Positions 54,817 through 63,209 of a stretch of DNA of 64,000 nucleotides are shown piece by piece (within the stretch, counting starts at the first letter, position 1; each line of letters begins with the position of its first letter). The DNA comes from UBA12202 sp002691725 (GTDB lineage Bacteria > Pseudomonadota > Alphaproteobacteria > Puniceispirillales > UBA1172): contig CBFIAU010000007.1 of the NCBI GenBank assembly GCA_965660675.1, positions 75,948 through 139,947 of the forward strand. Direction: 5' to 3'. The notes beneath the pieces are model-generated. The model had not been told where the DNA came from and ran no database searches. It saw nothing but the letters and a program-made list of their open reading frames with translations. The position numbers and the translations under genes were made by a program.

Positions 54817-55502
54817 CGCCGAACCCCCTCTGCTAGACGCTTTAGGGCTTCGGGCAAGACAACTTCCAGGCTCGGATCGTCTAAACTGCTAATAATGATG
54901 GCCGTAACCTGATGAGCTTCGGCGCGGCCATAGCCCAGATTAACGAGCGCTGATACCGCATCAAGAAGCACATGATCACCGGCATTAGGGCTGCCTCTAG
55001 CCGCTCCCCCAAATCCTGCCCCGGCCAATCCTGCCCCGGCCAATCCTGCTCCCCCAAGTCCTGACCCATCAAGTCCTGCTCCGCCGCTAGATGGCGGTAA
55101 CTCAGACACTTTCTCTGCCAGCTCATTAATGATGCGCTGGGCTAATTTTGGCCCAACCCCATCGGCGCGGCAGATCATGGCTTTATCCGATGCCGCGATT
55201 GCCAGTATCACATCATCAGGCGATAGCGCCGACAGAATGGATAACGCCGCTTTCATGCCGACCCCTTGCACGGTTTGCAACAATTTCCATGCCGCCTTTA
55301 CATCGAGATCAGAAAATCCTGTTAGCGTGATGCTGTCATCTTTGATGCTTGTATCAACATAAACCGTCACCTCATCACCAATCTGGCCGATGCGTTCAAG
55401 ACAGCGCCGTGTCATCTGACATTGATAGCCAACGCCGTTAACGTCAATAACACAGTCTGTATTACCAAGGGCAAAAAGTCGGCCACGCAATATCGCAATC
55501 AT
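54813..55502 (-). CDS. ruvA: Holliday junction-binding protein RuvA, repeat-expanded linker
   Basis: A 229-aa protein of three domains: an OB fold, tandem HhH motifs (LLQTVQGVGMKAALSILS) and a C-terminal domain III that binds RuvB. The linker between domains II and III is expanded by Gly/Ala/Leu repeats (GAGLA type) encoded by 15-bp tandem units, making the protein about 25 residues longer than usual. It overlaps ruvC and ruvB by 4 nt each. Confidence 0.95.
   Translation of the reverse strand: MIAILRGRLFALGNTDCVIDVNGVGYQCQMTRRCLERIGQIGDEVTVYVDTSIKDDSITLTGFSDLDVKAAWKLLQTVQGVGMKAALSILSALSPDDVILAIAASDKAMICRADGVGPKLAQRIINELAEKVSELPPSSGGAGLDGSGLGGAGLAGAGLAGAGFGGAARGSPNAGDHVLLDAVSALVNLGYGRAEAHQVTAIIISSLDDPSLEVVLPEALKRLAEGVRR
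55015..55089 (-). repeat. five 15-bp tandem units in ruvA
   Basis: Units of the type CCTGCCCCGGCCAAT (plus-strand reading) begin at 55015, 55030, 55045, 55060 and 55075; the first two are identical and the others drift. They encode Gly-Ala/Ser-Gly-Leu-type pentapeptides in the flexible linker before domain III. Confidence 0.88.
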
Positions 55503-56080
55503 GATCGCCCACCTTGCCGTGATAATGCGGAGGATATGGCACGGCTTAATCCATCGGCCTGGGTGTTGGCCGCTTTGCCACCATGTTCAGATTGCGGTTC
55601 GGTTTGCGGAAACGCCATTGCCGTTTCATTTGAGGCCGATATAGCCACCGCCAGCGCATCCGCCGCATCAACACCTGACGGGGTTATATTCAACAGCCTA
55701 GAGATCATATCTGACACTTGTGTTTTATCGGCTCTGCCCGAGCCTGTGATATTTTGTTTGACGCGCCTTGCCGATATTTCATCGACGCTTAACCCTGCTT
55801 CTGCCATCGTCACAATGGCGACCCCTCTTGCCATGCCAAGCTTGAGTGCCGAGGCGGCGCTTTTGGCAACAAAAATCTCCTCGATTGCACCCCGATCAGG
55901 ATCATAGGTTTTCATAACATCCGCCAAATGTGATTTAATATAGGCAAGACGTTCGCTCATTGGCGCATCTGGCGGCGGCTTTATCATACCATCAGCAACC
56001 CATGTCATGCGGTTGCCCTGAAAGCGGACGATGCCCCAGCCAGTTGATCTAAGCCCCGGATCAATGCCACATATCCGCAT
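55499..56080 (-). CDS. ruvC: Holliday junction resolvase RuvC
   Basis: A 193-aa RNase H-like endonuclease. The first catalytic Asp is D7 in CGIDPGLRSTGWG; the second acidic cluster is in AIEEIFVAKSAASALKLG and the third in SGVDAADALAVAI. The C-terminal ~25 residues are a polar tail. First gene of the ruvCAB run, overlapping ruvA by ATGA. Confidence 0.96.
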   Translation of the reverse strand: MRICGIDPGLRSTGWGIVRFQGNRMTWVADGMIKPPPDAPMSERLAYIKSHLADVMKTYDPDRGAIEEIFVAKSAASALKLGMARGVAIVTMAEAGLSVDEISARRVKQNITGSGRADKTQVSDMISRLLNITPSGVDAADALAVAISASNETAMAFPQTEPQSEHGGKAANTQADGLSRAISSALSRQGGRS

Positions 56081-56134
56081 GATCAGCCTTTCTCATATGA
56101 TGGTTTCATCAATAGATTAATGCCGCCCTGATGA

Positions 56135-56878
56135 TCACGCATTCAATTTTGCCATGGTTTCTTCGGTAATATCAACATTTGAGGCAACGTTCTGTACATC
56201 ATCAAGATCGTCAAGCGCATCCATCAATTTCATAAATGTCTGAGCTTGATCTTCGTTTATTGAGGTCGTGGTTTGCGGCTTCCATGTCAGATCAGATTCA
56301 TCGGGCGCTCCAAACTTTTCCTCTAATGCTTCTCGAACGCTGCTGTAATCCTCAACAGTAGTCGTAATCTCATGACCATTCTCATCACATTCAACATTAT
56401 CTGCGCCAGCCTCTAATCCCGCTTCAAACATGGCATCTTCGGCGGCTACCTCAAACGGGTAAAGGATTTGCCCAACTCGATCAAACATGAAACTGACGCT
56501 TCCCGTTTCACCAAGATTACCGCCAAATTTGCTAAATGTGGCGCGGACTTCTGATGCCGTGCGGTTGCGGTTATCGGTCAAGGCCTCAACAATGACGGCA
56601 ATGCCTCCCGGGCCATATCCTTCATAGCGTATTTCATCATATTGCTCACCATCGCCGCCCTCAGCTTTTTTCAGAACACGGTCAATATTATCTTTCGGCA
56701 TATTGGCGCCGCGACATGCCAGTAACGCTGTTCTTAGCCGAGGATTACCCTCAGGGTCTGTGCCACCTTTTGCGGCAACGGCCAGCTCTTTTATCAAGCG
56801 TGTGAATTTCTTGGCACGCTTGGCATCCTGCGCTCCTTTACGGTGCATAATATTTTTGAATTTGGAATGGCCTGCCAT
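56135..56878 (-). CDS. yebC: YebC/TACO1 family protein
   Basis: A 247-aa protein with the invariant N-terminus MAGHSKFKNIMHRKGAQDAKR and the three-domain YebC layout (GPGGIAVIVEALTDNRNRT). Long annotated as a DNA-binding regulator; family members also help translate polyproline stretches, which is notable because TolA here is proline-rich. GGAAGG precedes the ATG. Confidence 0.95.
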   Translation of the reverse strand: MAGHSKFKNIMHRKGAQDAKRAKKFTRLIKELAVAAKGGTDPEGNPRLRTALLACRGANMPKDNIDRVLKKAEGGDGEQYDEIRYEGYGPGGIAVIVEALTDNRNRTASEVRATFSKFGGNLGETGSVSFMFDRVGQILYPFEVAAEDAMFEAGLEAGADNVECDENGHEITTTVEDYSSVREALEEKFGAPDESDLTWKPQTTTSINEDQAQTFMKLMDALDDLDDVQNVASNVDITEETMAKLNA

Positions 56879-56929
56879 TTCGTCTTACTTCCTTCCCTCT
56901 TGGTTCTTAATATTTTTTATGATGACTAT

Positions 56930-56992
56930 CTTCATTAATTCCTAATTTGGCTTCATTAATTCCTAATCTGGCTTCATTAATTCCTAATTTGG
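56930..56992 (-). repeat. three 21-bp tandem units between ymdB and yebC
   Basis: Three 21-bp copies start at 56930, 56951 and 56972, each beginning CTTCATTAATTCC; only the middle one carries a T-to-C change. They lie in the 200-bp yebC leader, 52 bp before its start. The rest of the gap (56993-57078) is AT-rich, without features I can name. Confidence 0.85.
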
Positions 56993-57078
56993 CTAATGTA
57001 GTGTTCTATTATCAACGCAATACTATATACGGTATAGGGTGATTATGCCACCCCATCTGCGGTTTCTTCATCGGGTTG

Positions 57079-57900
57079 CTATGCGGGATGTGATTGCGGC
57101 GATGTTGGCGATAGCGTGCCGCCACGGCGGAATGGGGTGATGGCTTGCGCCAGACCTGTTTCGTCATCGGTATCAACAATAATACCGCTCAAAGATGGCT
57201 CACCCATAGCGACACTGAGCTTGCCATTATCAACCCCAATGAAACGCCCGATAGCGGCCTCAGCATTCATGCCAATGACGGAGGTATAATCGCCGCACAT
57301 GCCGACATCTGTCATATACGCCGTGCCTTTGGGGAGGATGCGGTGATCAGCAGTCGGAATATGAGTATGCGTGCCAACAACCATAGATACACGGCCGTCA
57401 TAGAGGATACCGGCGGCATTTTTCTCACTTGTTGCCTCACCATGAACATCAATCATGATCGCATCTGTATCTTCTGTCAGCACAAGCGTATCAAGACAGG
57501 CAGATATGGCCGGGAACATTGGCTCATTAGGGGCCATAAACAGATTAGTCATTGCATTGATCACGGTTAGCCTGAGCCCTGCCGCATTAGTTACCGTCAC
57601 CATGCCATTGCCTGAAGTGCCTTCCGGCATATTAATTGGCCGAATGAGCCGCGATTCTTGATCAATATAAGCAAAAATCTCACGCTTATCCCAGACATGA
57701 TTGCCCGTTGTCATCACATCAACCCCGACCGCTAAAAATTGATCAGCAATATCTGGCGTCACGCCAAACCCGCCGGCAGAGTTCTCGACATTGACGACAA
57801 CAAAATCAGCCTGCAATTCAGCCCTGATATCAGCTATGGTTTCGAGAACTGTTTGTCTTGCTATGCGGCCAACCACATCACCTAAAAATAATATCCGCAC
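57079..57900 (-). CDS. ymdB: metallophosphoesterase YmdB family
   Basis: A 273-aa member of the YmdB (TIGR00282-type) calcineurin-like phosphodiesterases. Metal-binding motifs: GDVVGR with Asp8, VENSAGG, GNHVWD and GTHTHIPTAD. In Bacillus the homologue hydrolyses cyclic nucleotides; the role here is not known. The start is GTG with AAAGG upstream. It lies directly after the 5-FCL gene on the same strand. Confidence 0.9.
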   Translation of the reverse strand: MRILFLGDVVGRIARQTVLETIADIRAELQADFVVVNVENSAGGFGVTPDIADQFLAVGVDVMTTGNHVWDKREIFAYIDQESRLIRPINMPEGTSGNGMVTVTNAAGLRLTVINAMTNLFMAPNEPMFPAISACLDTLVLTEDTDAIMIDVHGEATSEKNAAGILYDGRVSMVVGTHTHIPTADHRILPKGTAYMTDVGMCGDYTSVIGMNAEAAIGRFIGVDNGKLSVAMGEPSLSGIIVDTDDETGLAQAITPFRRGGTLSPTSPQSHPA

Positions 57901-57915
57901 TTAATCAGCCTTTCT

Positions 57916-58608
57916 TTATCCTAAATCTTCTCTATCGTTTAAGCGGTTCTGGGCAGCTTTGGGCTCAATCAATCCCTGTTCGGTCAAGATGGCATCAAGC
58001 GCGGCATCATATTCGCCTCTGGGAACAGATATGACATGCTGGCCAGCATAAGCAATCCCCACCGCTTTTACCATATGGGACGTATTCTGACGAATATCAG
58101 CCAGCGTGCGATCATAAAAGCCGCCGCCATAGCCAAGCCGATAGCACGATTGATCATAAGCCAGAAGCGGCGCCAAGATCAGATGCGGGATAACCACCGG
58201 AGCATCAGAGGCTGGCTCTGACGTGCCATATAGCCCGTCTATCATGGTATCCCCCATGCGCCATTGATGAAAGCGCAGTGGCGTCTCTGGTTTTGGTGTT
58301 GCTGGCAAGCAGGTTGCCATTCTGTCATCAGCATTGATCAATGCTGACATTAACGGGCGTGGGTCTAATTCCGATCGGATAGGCCAATATCCGGCGACCA
58401 TAACTTTGCTGTTGGCGGCTTTACTATTTTCGGGGGGGGCAAAAAGCCCGTGATCAGTTGCCCAGGAAATAAGCATAGCGGCATGTTCCGCCAGAGATTG
58501 CGCCGCCAATGGATGATGTTCTTTCAGCATGTTCCGATGTGAAGACTGGCTTTTCCTTAACGCCGCTTTCTCCGCTAATAAAAGACTGTCATGATCAACT
58601 GTTGTCAT
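57916..58608 (-). CDS. fau: 5-formyltetrahydrofolate cyclo-ligase
   Basis: A 230-aa enzyme that converts 5-formyl-THF to 5,10-methenyl-THF. The C-terminal GYGGGFYDRTL motif is diagnostic, and an N-terminal KAALRKSQSSHR nucleotide-binding segment is present. In many Proteobacteria the order is zapA-6S RNA-5-FCL, as here, and the gene can be expressed by readthrough of the 6S transcript. Confidence 0.9.
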   Translation of the reverse strand: MTTVDHDSLLLAEKAALRKSQSSHRNMLKEHHPLAAQSLAEHAAMLISWATDHGLFAPPENSKAANSKVMVAGYWPIRSELDPRPLMSALINADDRMATCLPATPKPETPLRFHQWRMGDTMIDGLYGTSEPASDAPVVIPHLILAPLLAYDQSCYRLGYGGGFYDRTLADIRQNTSHMVKAVGIAYAGQHVISVPRGEYDAALDAILTEQGLIEPKAAQNRLNDREDLG

Positions 58609-58663
58609 CTTTTGGAAATCCCGACTTGAAGTATCTGCCCGATTTGAAGCACCTAATTTTATA

Positions 58664-58698
58664 ATAATAATCCGGCATAATAATCCGGCATAATGATC
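58664..58698 (-). repeat. 13-bp tandem repeat downstream of the 6S RNA
   Basis: ATAATAATCCGGC occurs at 58664 and 58677, with a partial third copy (ATAATGATC) from 58690. It lies between the 6S RNA and the 5-FCL start, on the leader side of that gene. Confidence 0.75.
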
Positions 58699-58704
58699 TG
58701 AATA

Positions 58705-58854
58705 GGTATTGCTAAAGCAATGCTCTTAACGTTCGGTGTAGCCAGAATACCGTTGGTCTCATTATCCTCTGTGACCTGCTAAGCAGGTGGGCGTCGCAAT
58801 AAACAGACCGCAATCTGTACAGAGGCAACTCCCAAGAGTAATGGTATGGCCCCA
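58705..58854 (-). ncRNA. ssrS: 6S RNA
   Basis: Read on the minus strand, the segment folds in the 6S way. The closing stem is GCCA-TACC (58850-58843) with GGTA-TTC-TGGC (58751-58741). A large central bubble is followed by the apical stem CCTCTGT with ACAGAGG, which encloses two small hairpins (ACAGA...TCTGT and ACCTGC-TTA-GCAGGT). The position between zapA and the 5-FCL gene on their strand is the classic location. Family knowledge: 6S RNA mimics an open promoter and sequesters sigma70 RNA polymerase. Ends are approximate; a TAAATT -10 at 58866-58861 would place the 5' end near 58854. Confidence 0.8.
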
Positions 58855-58897
58855 GGGATCAATTTACCTGACGCATATTCCAGCTACTTTTCATCAT

Positions 58898-59236
58898 TTA
58901 ATCTGGCTTGATCTGTGATGCAAGCCGTTCTATCCGCTTTGTGATGCTTTCAATACTGGTGACGATCTGTTCTTGACCATTTTCTGATGTGGCGGCTGGG
59001 TTTTCTGATACGGCAGAGCCATTTTTATTTTCCAGATCATTGATGCGATCAGCAAAGATTAATCCCACCATAACTAACAGCCTTGATTCGTTGATTGAGC
59101 TGTTACCGCCAGCAATTTGCTGGGCGGTTTTGTCGAGCTTAGCGGCTAGTGCCTGAATATGCTCCTCCTCGCCGGGATTGCAGGCTAGCGGATAATTATG
59201 CCCATTAATCGAGATGGTGACTCTACCCTCAGCCAT
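58898..59236 (-). CDS. zapA: cell division protein ZapA
   Basis: A 112-aa FtsZ-ring crosslinker. The N-terminus VTISINGHNYPLACNPGEEEHIQALAAKLD is family-typical in its start and length, and a coiled coil follows (LLVMVGLIFADRINDLENK). The C-terminal tail is polar with a short amphipathic end. AGGAGA precedes the ATG. It starts 3 bp after the upstream small gene. Confidence 0.92.
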   Translation of the reverse strand: MAEGRVTISINGHNYPLACNPGEEEHIQALAAKLDKTAQQIAGGNSSINESRLLVMVGLIFADRINDLENKNGSAVSENPAATSENGQEQIVTSIESITKRIERLASQIKPD

Positions 59237-59239
59237 GAC

Positions 59240-59467
59240 TTAGATGTCTCCTGCGGGAGCTTGTTTTGCCGTTGCTTGTTCCAATAGGGCAATCGCTTCG
59301 GTCATCATGATTTCGATATCGTGGATATGCTGTTTGACCGAATCATCACTTGCAGCAAATTCTATTGTGGCAGGCCGCTTCGTCATACTGTCTTCCGCCA
59401 TGCTGGCTTCTAATGTAGCAAGGGCATCAGATAATTGCTTTAGGGCATGTTCGAGTTTGCCGCTCAT
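59240..59467 (-). CDS. small coiled-coil protein upstream of zapA (DUF4164-like, tentative)
   Basis: A 75-aa protein, almost entirely helical (KLEHALKQLSDALATLEASM and a second helix VKQHIHDIEIMMTEAIALLE), no membrane segment or cysteine. In other Alphaproteobacteria a small DUF4164 protein precedes zapA, so I suggest the same, unverified. ATG 59467 follows AAGGA; an in-frame ATG 36 nt upstream lacks one. It is co-transcribed with zapA. Confidence 0.75.
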   Translation of the reverse strand: MSGKLEHALKQLSDALATLEASMAEDSMTKRPATIEFAASDDSVKQHIHDIEIMMTEAIALLEQATAKQAPAGDI

Positions 59468-59726
59468 ATATCGCAATTCCTTCATATGAGGCAAAGTACA
59501 CAATGTAGAAATATGTTTTATCTACGGATATTTACTTGCCTTACTTCTAATGGAATAACAATAAAGAGATTCGCAAGCTTGCGTCAATGCTTCATCGCAT
59601 ATTGGCGTAAAAAGAATACGAATATATTATCCTGCCGATTGACGGATGGGGTGTTTTTTGATCTATGAGCATGTATAACCCATTTATATAGCCCTATTTT
59701 CAGGTAGGAAAAATGGAGAAAACTCG

Positions 59727-60656
59727 ATGAAAATTACCAGAAATGTTCGCCGTATCCTTGATTGCTATGAATCTGATAGCCCCGGGGTCAAGGCCAATCT
59801 TGCCCGAATTCTGATGCAGGGTAAGCTTGGGGGCACCGGAAAGCTCGTTATCCTGCCAGTAGATCAAGGCTTTGAGCATGGCCCCGCACGCAGCTTTGCG
59901 CCTAATCCTGCCGCCTATGATCCGCATTACCATTATCAATTGGCTATTGACGCAGGGCTTTCTGCTTATGCCGCGCCACTTGGTATGCTTGAGGCTGGCG
60001 CAGATAGTTTTGCCGGGCAGATACCCACCATTCTGAAAGTAAACTCATCAAATTCATTGGCGCAGAGCAGTAGCGCCCCAACCCAAGCCATAACAGGCTC
60101 GGTTAGTGAAGCCTTGCGCCTCGGATGTAGCGCCATTGGCTATACAATCTATCCCGGATCAGATGCCGCTTTTGATATGATGACAGAGTTTCAAGATATG
60201 GCAGCAGAAGCCAAGGCGCTTGGTCTGGCTGTTGTCTTATGGTCATATCCACGCGGCGGCGCATTGAGCAAAGATGGCGAGACTGGATTTGATATCTCAA
60301 CCTATGCGGCGCATATGGCAGCATTGCTGGGCGCTCATATTATCAAGGTCAAGCCGCCAACAGCATATCTTGAACAAGAGGCGGCGCGTCAGGTTTATGA
60401 GGCGCAAAATATCGCCTCAAATACCCTGGCTGAGCGCATACGGCACATTGTCGATAGCTGTTTCAATGGCCGCCGTATGGTTGTGTTTTCAGGCGGTGCG
60501 GCAAAAGACAAAGAAGGCTTGCTCAATGAGATCCGCCAGTTACGCGATGGCGGGGCAACGGGGTCTATCATTGGCCGCAATACATTCCAGCGTCCCCGCG
60601 ATGAGGCGCTAGAGCTACTCAACACCATTATTGATATCTATAAAGGCAAAGCATAA
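59727..60656 (+). CDS. class I fructose-bisphosphate aldolase (DhnA/FbaB type)
   Basis: A 309-aa archaeal-type class I aldolase of glycolysis and gluconeogenesis, forming a Schiff base with a lysine. It shows LPVDQGFEHGP (phosphate and base region), IGYTIYPGS, VLWSYPRG and IIKVKPP with candidate Schiff-base lysines 207 and 209. GGAG precedes the ATG. efp follows after 10 bp. The 259-bp gap upstream holds a CGCAAGCTTGCG palindrome near 59573 but no convincing promoter. Confidence 0.88.
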   Translation: MKITRNVRRILDCYESDSPGVKANLARILMQGKLGGTGKLVILPVDQGFEHGPARSFAPNPAAYDPHYHYQLAIDAGLSAYAAPLGMLEAGADSFAGQIPTILKVNSSNSLAQSSSAPTQAITGSVSEALRLGCSAIGYTIYPGSDAAFDMMTEFQDMAAEAKALGLAVVLWSYPRGGALSKDGETGFDISTYAAHMAALLGAHIIKVKPPTAYLEQEAARQVYEAQNIASNTLAERIRHIVDSCFNGRRMVVFSGGAAKDKEGLLNEIRQLRDGGATGSIIGRNTFQRPRDEALELLNTIIDIYKGKA

Positions 60657-60666
60657 GGACAATCCC

Positions 60667-61233
60667 ATGAAATTAAACGGTAATGCCATTCGCCCTGGCA
60701 ATGTCATCGAACACAATAATCGGCTTTGGGTGGCGGTCAAAATCTCTCATGTCAAACCCGGAAAAGGTGGTGCATTTGCACAAGTCGAATTGCGCGATAT
60801 TCGTGATGGCACAAAACTGAATGAACGGTTTCGGTCATCTGAAACCGTCGAGCGAGTCATCCTGACCGAATCTGCCGCTACATATTTATACAACGAGGGT
60901 GACAATCTCATTTTCATGGATCAAACCAGCTTTGAGCAAGTCGCCGTGCCATCACGAATGGTGGGCGAGCAGGCTAAATTTCTTCAAGACGGCATGACAG
61001 TGACAATCAACAGTCACATAAACGAGCCTATCTCTATCCAACTGCCTGATACCGTGGTAGTAGAGGTGCTTGAGGCAGATGCAGTGGTTAAAGGCCAAAC
61101 CGCGTCATCAAGTTATAAGCCAGCGATGGTAGATGGCGGCATTAAGGTTATGGTTCCCCCGCATATTGAGGCAGGAACGCGAATTGTCATCAAGCCAGAA
61201 GACGGCACCTATGTGGAACGGGCAAAAGACTGA
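60667..61233 (+). CDS. efp: translation elongation factor P
   Basis: A 188-aa three-domain EF-P, which rescues ribosomes stalled on proline runs. The domain I loop HVKPGKGGAFAQVEL presents Lys33 at the tip, the residue that is beta-lysylated in E. coli, so an EpmA/EpmB-type modification is plausible. ATG 60667 with AAGGA upstream is used; the open frame 36 nt upstream is not. EF-P would be needed for the polyproline TolA region here. Confidence 0.96.
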   Translation: MKLNGNAIRPGNVIEHNNRLWVAVKISHVKPGKGGAFAQVELRDIRDGTKLNERFRSSETVERVILTESAATYLYNEGDNLIFMDQTSFEQVAVPSRMVGEQAKFLQDGMTVTINSHINEPISIQLPDTVVVEVLEADAVVKGQTASSSYKPAMVDGGIKVMVPPHIEAGTRIVIKPEDGTYVERAKD

Positions 61234-61264
61234 TCCGGTCCACGTTCTCTGAAAGGAAATTATC

Positions 61265-62089
61265 ATGGCGCAATCGGCGCTTATTAATGTCATTTTGCGG
61301 GCTTCTGAACGCGCGGCGCGTGGGCTTCTCCGAGATTTTGGGGAGGTTGAAAACCTTCAAGTATCGCGCAAAGGTGTTGCTGATTTTGTCTCTAACGCTG
61401 ACCTTGATGCAGAAAAAATAATTGTTGCGGAACTAGCCAAGGCGCGCCCTGGCTGGGGTTTTATCATGGAAGAAGGCGGCGTTGTCGCCCCCGAAGAAAA
61501 TGATGGCCCATCCTGGATTATTGATCCGCTTGATGGCACCACTAATTATATTCACGGCATCCCGCATTTTGCAATCTCAATCGCCGCTATTGACAAGCCA
61601 TTAAAAAAAGGCGGTAAATTGATTGCTGGCGCCATTTTTGATCCGATTAGAAATGAGTTCTTTTTTGCTGAGGCTGGCAAAGGCGCCTTTCTCAATGATC
61701 GGCGGTTGCGGGTGGCTGGACGCAAGCGGCTGGATGAGGCGCTATTTGCGACAGGTATCCCATTTATGGGGCGCGGCTCTGATGAGCAGCATGATCATTA
61801 CCTTGCTGAGCTGAAAACGGTGATGGGATCATCATCTGGGGTGCGCCGGATGGGATCAGCGGCGCTTGATCTGGCATGGGTTGCGGCTGGCCGTGTGGAT
61901 GGATTTTGGGAACATGGGCTTGAGATATGGGATGTTGCGGCTGGCGTCATTATTGTGCGTGAAGCTGGCGGCATGGTATCCGACCATCAGGCGAGAAGCA
62001 AAGCGTTAGAATCAGGCAATATCGTGGCAGGCAATAGCTCTATGCATTCAGGGCTGTTGAAAATGTTGAAAAATAGTCGACAAAAATAA
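61265..62089 (+). CDS. suhB: inositol monophosphatase family protein SuhB
   Basis: A 274-aa Mg-dependent phosphatase. The metal site motifs are WIIDPLDGTTNYIHG and WDVAAGVIIVREAGG, and the N-terminal DFVSNADLDAEK is present. SuhB in E. coli also joins the rRNA transcription antitermination complex. AAAGGA precedes the ATG; it is the third gene of the run starting with the aldolase. Confidence 0.92.
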   Translation: MAQSALINVILRASERAARGLLRDFGEVENLQVSRKGVADFVSNADLDAEKIIVAELAKARPGWGFIMEEGGVVAPEENDGPSWIIDPLDGTTNYIHGIPHFAISIAAIDKPLKKGGKLIAGAIFDPIRNEFFFAEAGKGAFLNDRRLRVAGRKRLDEALFATGIPFMGRGSDEQHDHYLAELKTVMGSSSGVRRMGSAALDLAWVAAGRVDGFWEHGLEIWDVAAGVIIVREAGGMVSDHQARSKALESGNIVAGNSSMHSGLLKMLKNSRQK

Positions 62090-62108
62090 TTCTACTTCCT
62101 CCACATTC

Positions 62109-62137
62109 TTGCCAAAATAATTCTGCTATACTCTAAT
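62109..62137 (+). promoter_or_regulatory. candidate promoter of the MotA/MotB-like pair
   Basis: TTGCCA (62109-62114), a 17-bp spacer and TCTAAT (62132-62137), 22 nt before the GTG start at 62160. The gap after suhB is only 70 bp, so readthrough is also possible. Confidence 0.4.
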
Positions 62138-62159
62138 AACAATATAAGTGGAGGCGAGA

Positions 62160-63209
62160 GTGAGTTACCCAACACGATATATCATCCGAATGATGATCTT
62201 CCTTTTGGTCATCCTTGGGATCATAGGATTACTAAATGTCCCTCTATCATGGGCTTTTTACGGTAATCCAGTCATTAATGGCCTTATCATCATGGCGTTA
62301 TTGCTTGGTGTGGCGTTCATTTTCCGCCAAACCACTCGCTTATTACCTGAATATCGGTGGATGCGGGCGATGCGTACAAGTGGCATGAACCCTCAACATC
62401 AACCTACTCAGATGCGCGGCATTAAGCCTAACCTGCTGGCAACGGTTGCGGTCATGTTTTCCGATGAGAACCGCCTTACAAACAATATGTCAGCCCAGAA
62501 TATGCGTTCTATGTTGGATGGCGTGGCTGTCCGCCTTGATGAAAGTCGTGAGATTTCGCGCTATATGATTGGCCTGCTTGTCTTTCTTGGTTTGCTTGGG
62601 ACGTTTTGGGGGTTGCTTGAAACGATTCAGGCGGTGGGATTCGTTGTCTCCGGCATTGATACCCAAACCGCCGACTTCACCCAGCTAATGAAAGAGTTCA
62701 AAACAGGGCTAGATGCGCCTCTATCAGGAATGGCAACAGCATTTTCATCATCATTATTCGGACTTGCCGGATCATTAATCCTTGGATTTCTTGATCTTCA
62801 ACTAGGCCAGGCATCGAGCCGATTCTATTCCGATCTTGAAGACTGGCTGTCAACAATGGCGCGATTTAGTGATGGCGGCGGTAATGGGCTTGATCCTGCC
62901 ATATCAATGGGGCTATCCGAAGAAGCCGCCGACCGGATGCTGGAATTAACGCGCCACATCAGCAAATCAGAGCAAGAGCGCGGGCAAATGCTACAAACAA
63001 TGCAAGAGATCAATAAAACGCTGCTGACATTGCGCCAGAACCAGGATCAAAATCATCTGGTAGCCGAGGGGCTAGACGCGCTCCAGCAAGCAATGGCAAC
63101 GCTGGCTAATAATATGGCAAGTGACCGCAAAGATGTTATTGATGCCATGACAACAGAGCTTCGGGCGCTATCAAGAGCGATTGCTGCTATTTCCAGAAGG
63201 GCGAATTAA
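62160..63209 (+). CDS. MotA/TolQ/ExbB-like membrane channel protein (non-flagellar)
   Basis: A 349-aa protein with four membrane segments (about 8-28, 36-58, 140-160 and 187-210) and a long coiled-coil tail (about 250-345). The MotA-like region is GLLVFLGLLGTFWGLLETIQ and the second-pair region SGMATAFSSSLFGLAGSLILGF. No flagellar gene is nearby, so it is more likely an envelope stator-type channel. GGAGG five bases before GTG 62160 fixes the start. It overlaps the partner gene by one base. Confidence 0.8.
   Translation: MSYPTRYIIRMMIFLLVILGIIGLLNVPLSWAFYGNPVINGLIIMALLLGVAFIFRQTTRLLPEYRWMRAMRTSGMNPQHQPTQMRGIKPNLLATVAVMFSDENRLTNNMSAQNMRSMLDGVAVRLDESREISRYMIGLLVFLGLLGTFWGLLETIQAVGFVVSGIDTQTADFTQLMKEFKTGLDAPLSGMATAFSSSLFGLAGSLILGFLDLQLGQASSRFYSDLEDWLSTMARFSDGGGNGLDPAISMGLSEEAADRMLELTRHISKSEQERGQMLQTMQEINKTLLTLRQNQDQNHLVAEGLDALQQAMATLANNMASDRKDVIDAMTTELRALSRAIAAISRRAN

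Noticed and set aside
38844..56992. Intergenic tandem repeats as possible CRISPR arrays or integrative repeats
   Set aside because: The units are contiguous with no spacers, only 2-3 copies, and different at each place; no cas genes or integrases are nearby.
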